From: a bacterium
GTDB taxonomy: Bacteria > Patescibacteriota > Minisyncoccia > Minisyncoccales > CG1-02-41-26
NCBI GenBank assembly: GCA_021163625.1
Contig: JAGGTS010000064.1
Location: forward strand, 1-16,770
Direction: 5' to 3'
DNA: 16,770 nucleotides
The position numbers and the translations under genes are program-made. Under the pieces are notes generated by a model. It searched no databases and was not told the origin of the DNA. It saw nothing but the letters and a program-made list of their open reading frames with translations. Shown here one piece after another: positions 1-5,326 of this stretch; the first letter of the stretch is position 1; the number at the start of each line of letters is the position of its first letter.

Positions 1-42
1 AATAATAGTGATAATAAGTATCCAAATGCTTTTTTGATTCAT
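1..42 (-). CDS. N-terminal fragment of a membrane or secreted protein (runs off the window)
   Basis: An ATG at 42-40 on the minus strand opens a frame that stays open to the window edge and reads MNQKSIWILIITII. A short polar start with one Lys followed by an unbroken Ile/Leu/Trp run is typical of a signal peptide or first membrane helix. Only 14 codons are visible, so no function can be given. There is no Shine-Dalgarno sequence before the ATG, but that is normal for this window. It could be a chance frame; the hydrophobic run at a start codon, in the direction of the neighbouring groEL gene, is the only support. Confidence 0.4.
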   Translation of the reverse strand, partial: MNQKSIWILIITII

Positions 43-420
43 AGTAAAGTGTACTCTATAATCCAATACAAATTATTAAGGATTTGTGAATGAATTGAAG
101 GATGTTATTTAAAATTATTAAGCTTAACTAATTTCTGTTTTTGTTCGACTTTTTGGTTATTTAACACTATTTTATTCAAACCTAACAGGTCTTTTACGCG
201 AAAAACACTACGGTTTTTCAATAAAACATTCTATTGAGCTTTCTAGCAATTTCACATTTGAGCTGTTTTCTTGTATTCTAATTCCTGCATTCTGAATTTT
301 TATAATAGACCGGAAAACTTGTCTTTACCCTCTGCTAAATTGTTAAGTCTTTAGTAGATGCTATTATCCCGGCTAACTATATTATATAACAAATTCACAA
401 AACAAGTAAGTAAGAATAAC
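43..420. other. Gene-free stretch with possible decayed coding sequence
   Basis: No intact gene lies between the left-edge fragment and the groEL terminator. On the minus strand two short stop-free frames follow each other with a +1 shift. One covers about 324-208 and ends FIEKP-stop. The other covers about 230-105 and includes RSVFRVKDLLGLNK before a stop at 107-105. They overlap at an A-rich run around 215-220, so a single frameshift would join them into about 70 residues of plausible, Lys/Leu-rich protein. This could be a degenerate gene or chance in AT-rich DNA. I recognise no family. The part from 43 to 104 should contain the promoter of the left-edge gene, but no convincing -35/-10 pair is visible. 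Confidence 0.25.
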
Positions 421-457
421 TTAAAAAAACAAAGAGCCCTGCTATACAGGGCTCTTT
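421..457 (-). terminator. Rho-independent terminator of groESL
   Basis: A perfect 11-bp inverted repeat, AAAGAGCCCTG / CAGGGCTCTTT at 431-441 and 447-457, encloses a 5-nt loop. On the minus strand the stem is followed at once by a T tract (the seven A's at 423-429 on the plus strand). It lies about 130 nt beyond the groEL stop codon, in the right orientation to end that transcript. There is no T tract on the plus-strand side, so it should act in one direction only. Confidence 0.9.
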
Positions 458-585
458 GCCAATTTAGAAAGAAGTTTCGCTTAGATGGAATATCCCCACC
501 GCATAATATTGGTAAATCCGCTTACTTTTGGCGTTGGACTATCAAGAAAAACTGTTTTTCAACAGTAAATCTCTGGCTTATCAAA

Positions 586-2202
586 TTAATAGGCTTCTGG
601 CATTTGCGGAGGAAGCTCCTTTTCTTTCTTTTCCGGGATATCAGCGACAACACATTCTGTTGTTAAAAGAATGCTCGCGCCTGAAACAGCGTTTTCTAAG
701 GCAGACCTGACAACTTTGGTAGGATCAATAATCCCTGTTTTTATTAAGTCTTCATAAGATAATTTCTGAGCGTCAAACCCAATAGAACCTTTCTGGCTTT
801 TCACCTTTTCTACTACAACCGAACCCTCTATGCCGCTGTTTTGGGCAATCATTCTTAAGGGCTCTTCAAGGGCTTTTCTTAAAATGTCAACTCCAACTTT
901 TTCTTCTCCTTTAAGTTTCAATTCGTCCAGTTGTTGAGAAGCTCTGAGCAGAGCAACACCGCCGCCGGCAACAATCCCCTCTTCAATAGCCGCTCTTGTT
1001 GCAGAAAGAGCGTCTTCTGCCTTATGCTGACGGGCTTTCTGCTCAACTTCAGTTGGAGCGCCAACTTTAATAACAGCTACTCCGCCAGAAAGTTTACCAA
1101 GCCTTTCTTGCAATTTCTCTTTATCAAAGTCGGAAGTGGTTTCTGCAATCTCATTTCTAATCTGATTTATTCTTGCTTCAATGTCGGCCTTTTTCCCTTT
1201 GCCGCCGACAATAGTTGTATTTTCTTTTTTTGAGATAACCCTTCTTGCCTGTCCAAGCATAGAAAGGTCAATATTGTCTAGTTTCATTCCTTTTTCCTCT
1301 GAAATAACTTGGCCTCCTGTCACGCAAGCGATATCTTCAAGTACTGCTTTTTTGCTGTCGCCAAAACCCGGAGCTTTAACAGCCAAAACATCCAAAACGC
1401 CACGGAGTTTGTTGACAACCAATGTAGCTAACGCTTCGCCCTCAACTTCGTCAGCAATAATTAAAATTTCTTTCTTGCCTGCTTGGGTAATTTTTTCAAG
1501 CATAGGGACTATGTCTTGAACTGAAGAAATTTTTTTATCAGAAATCAAAATATAAGGGTCTTCTAAAACTGCTTCCATTTTTTCGGCATTCGTTACCATA
1601 TAAGGGGAAATATATCCTCTGTCAAACTGCATTCCTTTTACGACTTCTTTTGAAATACCAAATGTTTTTGACTCCTCAACGGTTATTACTCCGTTTTCCC
1701 CTGTCTCCGCAACAACCTCGGCTATTAAGTTTCCTAATTCCTTGTCTTCGGCAGAGATTGAAGCAACTTGGGCAATTTCTTCTTTTTTTGCAACCTTGCT
1801 TGAAATTTCTTTAAGATACTCAATAACTTTTTTTGAACCCTTTCTAATGCCGCTGCTTAAAGCCAATGGATTCGCGCCTGCGGCAATGTTTTTTAATCCT
1901 TCTGTTATTAAAGACTGCGCCAGAACAACTGCTGTTGTTGTGCCGTCGCCCGCAGTATCGTTTGCCTTTGAAGCAACTTCCTTAATAACTTCTGCTCCAA
2001 GATTTTCAATTTTATCTTCAAGTTCAATTTCTTTTGCAATGCTCACCCCGTCGTTCGTAATTGTCGGCGAGCCAAAGCCTTTATCTAAAACAACATTCCT
2101 TCCCCTTGGGCCAAGAGTTACCTTCACCGCGTCAGCAAGCTTATCAACTCCTTGTTTTAATTTTCTGCGAGCTGATTCTGAATATTGTATTTGTTTAGCC
2201 AT
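586..2202 (-). CDS. groEL: Chaperonin GroEL (Hsp60), 538 aa
   Basis: GroEL forms the ATP-driven double-ring chamber in the cytoplasm that folds proteins under the GroES lid. The sequence is full length and colinear with the family. The ATP-site loop NDTAGDGTTT is at residues 81-90 (D86 corresponds to E. coli D87), the equatorial VTLGPRGRNVVLD is at 28-40, and the late EDALSATRAAIEEGIVAGGG block carries the hydrolysis-linked Asp. The start is placed at the ATG of MAKQIQYSES; a longer frame with ten more residues exists but begins inside the palindromic intergenic element and does not match the family. No Shine-Dalgarno sequence precedes it. The C-terminus ends PPQMPEAY and lacks the usual flexible GGM repeats. 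It is the second gene of an operon with groES and is followed by a strong terminator. Confidence 0.97.
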   Translation of the reverse strand: MAKQIQYSESARRKLKQGVDKLADAVKVTLGPRGRNVVLDKGFGSPTITNDGVSIAKEIELEDKIENLGAEVIKEVASKANDTAGDGTTTAVVLAQSLITEGLKNIAAGANPLALSSGIRKGSKKVIEYLKEISSKVAKKEEIAQVASISAEDKELGNLIAEVVAETGENGVITVEESKTFGISKEVVKGMQFDRGYISPYMVTNAEKMEAVLEDPYILISDKKISSVQDIVPMLEKITQAGKKEILIIADEVEGEALATLVVNKLRGVLDVLAVKAPGFGDSKKAVLEDIACVTGGQVISEEKGMKLDNIDLSMLGQARRVISKKENTTIVGGKGKKADIEARINQIRNEIAETTSDFDKEKLQERLGKLSGGVAVIKVGAPTEVEQKARQHKAEDALSATRAAIEEGIVAGGGVALLRASQQLDELKLKGEEKVGVDILRKALEEPLRMIAQNSGIEGSVVVEKVKSQKGSIGFDAQKLSYEDLIKTGIIDPTKVVRSALENAVSGASILLTTECVVADIPEKKEKELPPQMPEAY

Positions 2203-2213
2203 ATATATAATGC

Positions 2214-2279
2214 CAGCGAATTTACGAACCAATATTAACCTACGAATTTATATATTCGCAAATATTCGCAGATTCGCTG
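2214..2279. repeat. 66-bp nested palindrome between groES and groEL
   Basis: The outer arms CAGCGAAT (2214-2221) and ATTCGCTG (2272-2279) are perfect inverse complements. The next bases, TTACGAA (2222-2228) and TTCGCAG (2265-2271), continue the pairing with one wobble and one mismatch. Inside lies a second hairpin, TACGAAT (2241-2247) against ATTCGCA (2254-2260), with a 6-nt loop; its one A-C position becomes a G-U pair in the groESL transcript. The repeated CGAA/TTCG core makes this look like a mobile palindromic unit (REP- or MITE-like) rather than ordinary spacer. It fills nearly the whole gap between groES and groEL, so it will be transcribed and fold in the mRNA. Confidence 0.75.
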
Positions 2280-2280
2280 A

Positions 2281-2571
2281 TTACTCGAGAATAGCAAGAA
2301 TATCTTCTTCTTTAGCAATTAAATATTCTTTATTATCGACCTTTATTTCGTTTGGACCGTATTTTGTAAATAAGACAACATCCCCTTTTTTAACTTCCAA
2401 TGGGACGAGCTTTCCAGAAGAAAGTTTTTTGCCCGGACCAACGGCAATAACTTTGCCCTGTTCTGGCCTTTCTTTTTCAGCCGTATCTGGAAGGAAAATC
2501 CCAGATTTTGTTTTTTCTTGACCAGAAGCAGGTTCAATAAGGATATGGTCAGCTAACGGTTTTATTTTCAT
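2281..2571 (-). CDS. groES: Co-chaperonin GroES (Hsp10), 96 aa
   Basis: GroES forms the seven-membered lid that closes the GroEL chamber. At 96 residues it has the usual length. It begins MKIKPLADHILIEPA, has the mobile loop with the hydrophobic GroEL-contact tripeptide (KTKSGIFLPDTA, about residues 20-31), the GKVIAVGPGKK turn, and the VKKGDVVLFTKYGPNEIKVDNKEYL beta-barrel segment, and ends EEDILAILE. The start at 2571 is chosen by homology; the frame extends 14 codons upstream, but that part is 5' leader. Only a weak AAAAG precedes the ATG. It is the first gene of groESL, under a likely HrcA/CIRCE-controlled promoter. Confidence 0.96.
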   Translation of the reverse strand: MKIKPLADHILIEPASGQEKTKSGIFLPDTAEKERPEQGKVIAVGPGKKLSSGKLVPLEVKKGDVVLFTKYGPNEIKVDNKEYLIAKEEDILAILE

Positions 2572-2651
2572 ATAACTTTTAAAATGCGCTTTATGCAAGC
2601 AGCGCCAATACATTTGTATCTGCGCCAGCTTACACTATCGCAATTAACACT

Positions 2652-2678
2652 TTAGCAGTCACGACCTTTAATTGCTAA
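2652..2678 (-). promoter_or_regulatory. Degenerate CIRCE operator (HrcA binding site)
   Basis: On the minus strand the site reads TTAGCAATT, nine bases, then GACTGCTAA. This has the exact 9-9-9 layout of CIRCE (TTAGCACTC-N9-GAGTGCTAA), with two mismatches in the first half and one in the second; the outer TTAGCA/TGCTAA bases are intact. It starts a few bases after the expected transcription start of groESL, the canonical position. CIRCE is bound by HrcA, which represses chaperonin genes until heat shock; that part is family knowledge. No hrcA gene is in the window. Confidence 0.78.
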
Positions 2679-2688
2679 CATACAATTT

Positions 2689-2716
2689 ATTTTAATTATC
2701 AAAAATTTTTTGTCAA
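2689..2716 (-). promoter_or_regulatory. Sigma-70-type promoter of groESL
   Basis: A perfect TTGACA -35 box (2716-2711) and a TAAAAT -10 box (2694-2689, five of six to consensus) are separated by 16 nt on the minus strand. Transcription would start near 2682, immediately before the CIRCE element, leaving a leader of about 110 nt before groES. Confidence 0.72.
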
Positions 2717-2741
2717 TAGCTATTGTATAAAAATAGGCAAC

Positions 2742-2761
2742 AAAAAATACCCTTTAAGGGC
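2742..2761 (-). terminator. Weak terminator after the amidohydrolase gene
   Basis: On the minus strand a short GC-rich hairpin (CCCT/AGGG with a 3-nt loop, extendable by one G-U pair) is followed by TATTTTTT. It lies about 70 nt after the stop codon of the gene at 2830-4167 and before the groESL promoter, where a terminator is expected. The stem is short, so activity is uncertain. Confidence 0.42.
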
Positions 2762-2813
2762 TATGTCGCATACCAAAATATTCAGCACAGAACTAATGCG
2801 CATTGATTAAAGC

Positions 2814-2838
2814 AAAATATAATCTTATGTTATATTTT
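2814..2838. repeat. AT-only inverted repeat at the amidohydrolase stop codon
   Basis: AAAATATAA (2814-2822) and TTATATTTT (2830-2838) are perfect inverse complements around a 7-nt loop, and the stop codon lies in one arm. On the minus strand the arm runs into TTTTGCTTT. It may protect the mRNA 3' end or help termination, but palindromes of only A and T arise easily by chance here. Confidence 0.35.
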
Positions 2839-4167
2839 AATTTTGCTATAGCGATTTTTAATCTGCTTTATAATTTTTGCTTCGTTAATTTTGGTTAATT
2901 TTCTCTTTTCCATTACAATTTTCCCATCAACAATTACTGTTTCAACATCGCTTGATTTTGCCACATAGACAAGATGCGAGACAAGATTATATAAGGGAGT
3001 CAAATGAGGTTTATTAAGGTCTAAAATAATCAAGTCTGCCCTCTTTCCTGGTTCAATGGAACCTATTTCATTATCCAAGCCAAGCGCTTTTGCTCCATTT
3101 ATCGTAGCCATATCTAAAATTATCTGCGCGTTTGCAACAATCGGGTTCAATTTGTTAACCTTATGAATTAAAGCCGCTGTTTTCATTTCTTGGAACATAT
3201 CAAGACTATTGTTTGAACAAGCAGAATCTGTGCCCAGGCTTACATTTATACCGGCAGTAAGCATTTCAGGCAAAGGCATAACGCCAGAAGAGAGCTTCAT
3301 ATTTGAAACAGGGCAATGAACAACAGAAGCTCCTGATTTAGCCAAAATGTTAATTTCTCTTTTCGATATCCAGCAACAATGAGCCAAAAGAGAATTTTTA
3401 TCTAAAATTCCCGCTTGGTTAAGAACCTCAACTGGTCTTTTTTTGTATTTGCTTAAAGAATATTCAAGCTCCTGCTTTGTTTCTAAAATATGGGTTTGTA
3501 ATAAAACATTATATTTATTTGCTAAATCCTTTGATTTTCTGTATGTTTTTAAAGAAGTTGTCTGAAACATATGCGGGGCAACAGACCCTTTAACCAAACT
3601 ATAGTTTATTTTTTTGCTGCTATATTTTTTCTCTGATAAATTTGCAAGAAATTTTTTAGCAAGCATAAGGGCAAGAAAAGGAGTTTTAAAATAAAAAGTT
3701 GGCAAATCCAAAATACCGCTTCCAAAAACTCCCCTCAACCCGACTAAACTTGCCGCCTTTGCAACTTCCTCTTCATAATAATAAAAATCTGCAAAACAAG
3801 TTGTCCCAGATTTTACCATTTCTAAAAGCCCTAAAAGAGAGCCCAAAAAAACATCCTTTTTAGTAAACTTTGATTCAATTGGATAAACATAATTCTGCCA
3901 CCAATCTTCAAGCGAAAGGTCGTCGGCGTATCCGCGAAGCAAAGTCATTGCCAAATGCGTATGGGCATTAATCAGGCCGGGCATAACAACCTTGCCCTTG
4001 CCATCTATTATTTTTTTAATCTTAATCTCTTTTCCGGCTTCTTTTAGAGCAGTACCGCGTCTATACAAAGCTTTGATTTTGCCCTTATCAATAAGAAGAG
4101 AGCCATTTAGGATAATTTCCCTTTTTTTGTTCTGGGTCAGCACAGCAATGTTTTTGATTAAAATCAT
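2830..4167 (-). CDS. Amidohydrolase, MTA/SAH deaminase-like (ATZ/TRZ family), 445 aa
   Basis: This is a metal-dependent deaminase of the amidohydrolase superfamily, closest by eye to 5'-methylthioadenosine/S-adenosylhomocysteine deaminases, which turn those adenosine derivatives into inosine forms in the cytosol. The N-terminal beta domain leads to PGLINAHTHL with the metal pair H69 and H71. The QTHILE motif supplies H226 and the likely catalytic E229, LAHCCW gives H263, and LGTDSACSN gives metal ligand D314. GxxKxGTTCFADFY (about 116-129) and the C-terminal GSIEPGKRADLIILD block are also typical. The length is normal for the family. The gene stands alone, with its own promoter, divergent from dprA. 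A role in salvage of MTA/SAH or another aminated nucleoside or base is inferred; guanine-type or chlorohydrolase-like substrates cannot be excluded. Confidence 0.87.
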   Translation of the reverse strand: MILIKNIAVLTQNKKREIILNGSLLIDKGKIKALYRRGTALKEAGKEIKIKKIIDGKGKVVMPGLINAHTHLAMTLLRGYADDLSLEDWWQNYVYPIESKFTKKDVFLGSLLGLLEMVKSGTTCFADFYYYEEEVAKAASLVGLRGVFGSGILDLPTFYFKTPFLALMLAKKFLANLSEKKYSSKKINYSLVKGSVAPHMFQTTSLKTYRKSKDLANKYNVLLQTHILETKQELEYSLSKYKKRPVEVLNQAGILDKNSLLAHCCWISKREINILAKSGASVVHCPVSNMKLSSGVMPLPEMLTAGINVSLGTDSACSNNSLDMFQEMKTAALIHKVNKLNPIVANAQIILDMATINGAKALGLDNEIGSIEPGKRADLIILDLNKPHLTPLYNLVSHLVYVAKSSDVETVIVDGKIVMEKRKLTKINEAKIIKQIKNRYSKIKI

Positions 4168-4201
4168 ATTTGCATTTATCTTTAATGCTTTCGTTTACTT
4201 A

Positions 4202-4230
4202 ATTATATTTTAAACTTTGTTTTTTGCAAA
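4202..4230 (-). promoter_or_regulatory. Promoter of the amidohydrolase gene
   Basis: A perfect TATAAT lies at 4207-4202 on the minus strand, with a weaker TTTGCA (four of six to consensus) 17 nt upstream at 4230-4225. The predicted start near 4195 leaves a leader of about 28 nt. An imperfect inverted repeat, GCAAAG (4226-4231) and CTTTGC (4243-4248), overlaps the -35 box and could be an operator. Confidence 0.6.
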
Positions 4231-4322
4231 GAAACCTTTAGGCTTTGCTTGCTTAACTAATTTATGGAAAATTGGCAGATTGCTCAACAGTTAAGAAAAT
4301 AATATGCGCGATTAATTTTTGT

Positions 4323-4352
4323 TTGACAAATTTGGCAAAAGGAAAATAAAAA
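4323..4352 (+). promoter_or_regulatory. Likely promoter of dprA-topA-relA
   Basis: A perfect TTGACA lies at 4323-4328. The -10 box is poor: TAAAAA at 4347-4352 with an 18-nt spacer is the best choice. The leader would be about 70 nt. It contains a good AAGGAGA (4367-4373) that sits too far from the dprA ATG to serve it, and an ATG at 4390 that meets a stop after three codons in the dprA frame. Confidence 0.45.
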
Positions 4353-4431
4353 AGTTAAAATAAAAAAAGGAGATTGGCAAACAAAAATTATGCTGAACTA
4401 AAAACGCTTTTTCTTTTAATAAAAAAACAAA

Positions 4432-5322
4432 ATGCCTCCCAAACATTTTACAAAAGCAATTGAATCTGTAAATATTAACGATAGTCCCTATCCGAAACTT
4501 CTGAAAGAGATAAAAAATCCGCCAAAAACTCTCTATTTTAGGGGAATATTGCCAAAAGAGGAAATTTGTTTTAGTATTGTTGGCACAAGGAGATGCTCTA
4601 ATTATGGAAAAGAAGTCGCTTTTACTTTCGCATTAGAGCTTGCAAAGAAAGGCGTCTGCGTCGTAAGCGGAATGGCAAAGGGAATTGATAGCTTTGCCCA
4701 TAGGGGAGCGCTTGAAGGAGGAGGAAAAACCATTGCTGTGCTTGGCACTGGACTTGACAGAAATTATATTTATCCAAAAGAAAATTTAAGGTTGGCGGAA
4801 AAAATATTGGAAAATAACGGCTGTTTAATGTCAGAATACAAGCCAGAAACAAGGGGAACCAATTTCACTTTTCCCCAGAGAAATAGGATAATCTCTGGGA
4901 TAAGTATCGGCGTTTTAGTGGTAGAAGCAAAAGAAAAGTCTGGAGCCTTAATTACGGCAGAATGGGCAAGGCGGCAAAATAAAAAAATTTTTGCAATACC
5001 AAATTCTATATTCAGTAAAAATTCAAAAGGGTGCCACTATTTAATAAAAAAAGGAGCAAGATTAGTTGAATCTCCAAAAGAAATACTAAAAGAAATAGGT
5101 ATAACGCAAGTTGAAAAAGAAAATGATAAAACCAAAGCAGGAGACAAAGAAGAGATACTAATTATAGAAGCATTAAGCCAAGGGAATTTACACATAGAAA
5201 AAATTATAGAATTAACAAAATTGCCCGCAAAAAAAATTTTAACAAAATTAAGCATAATGGAGATTGAAGGTAAAATAAAAAATATCGGTGCAAATACCTA
5301 TTCTTTAAAACATATCAAATAA
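4432..5322 (+). CDS. dprA: DNA-processing protein DprA (Smf), 296 aa
   Basis: DprA binds incoming single-stranded DNA during natural transformation and loads RecA onto it. The Rossmann-like core is clear: YPKLLKEIKNPPKTLYFRG (20-38), SIVGTRRCSNYG (48-59), VVSGMAKGIDSFAHRGAL (77-94), VLGTGLDRNYIYP (103-115), FPQRNRIISGIS (147-158) and VVEAKEKSGALITAEWA (163-179). A C-terminal winged-helix segment follows at about 240-292. The usual N-terminal SAM-like domain is absent: only about 18 residues precede the core, and in-frame stops just upstream rule out a longer protein. The usual ProGly of the VPG turn is IPN (189-191), and GTN before LIK is GCH. No Shine-Dalgarno sequence lies near the ATG. topA starts 4 nt after the stop, a common pairing. 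Confidence 0.95.
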   Translation: MPPKHFTKAIESVNINDSPYPKLLKEIKNPPKTLYFRGILPKEEICFSIVGTRRCSNYGKEVAFTFALELAKKGVCVVSGMAKGIDSFAHRGALEGGGKTIAVLGTGLDRNYIYPKENLRLAEKILENNGCLMSEYKPETRGTNFTFPQRNRIISGISIGVLVVEAKEKSGALITAEWARRQNKKIFAIPNSIFSKNSKGCHYLIKKGARLVESPKEILKEIGITQVEKENDKTKAGDKEEILIIEALSQGNLHIEKIIELTKLPAKKILTKLSIMEIEGKIKNIGANTYSLKHIK

Positions 5323-5326
5323 ATAT

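Noticed and set aside
330..385. LAGIIASTKD-like minus-strand reading resembling a LAGLIDADG endonuclease motif
   Set aside because: The essential acidic residues are absent, the frame closes after a few codons and no second motif is found, so the likeness is probably chance.
358..666. Plus-strand open frame of 102 codons left of and inside groEL
   Set aside because: It runs through the groEL terminator hairpin and into the antisense of groEL, and its protein resembles nothing recognisable.
2203..2232. Ten-codon N-terminal extension of GroEL (MVRKFAGIIY)
   Set aside because: It lies inside the palindromic element and is not shared by the family, whereas MAK is the standard GroEL start.
1742..2521. 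Long plus-strand open frame of 259 codons opposite groEL and groES
   Set aside because: It is the antisense shadow of two certain genes; its Ser/Phe/Ala-rich composition reflects the complementary codons.
4374..4460. TTG-initiated frame (LANKNYAELKTLFLLIKKQN) after the AAGGAGA site
   Set aside because: The start would touch the ribosome site with no spacing, the frame ends after about 30 codons, and its sequence does not look like the missing DprA N-terminal domain.
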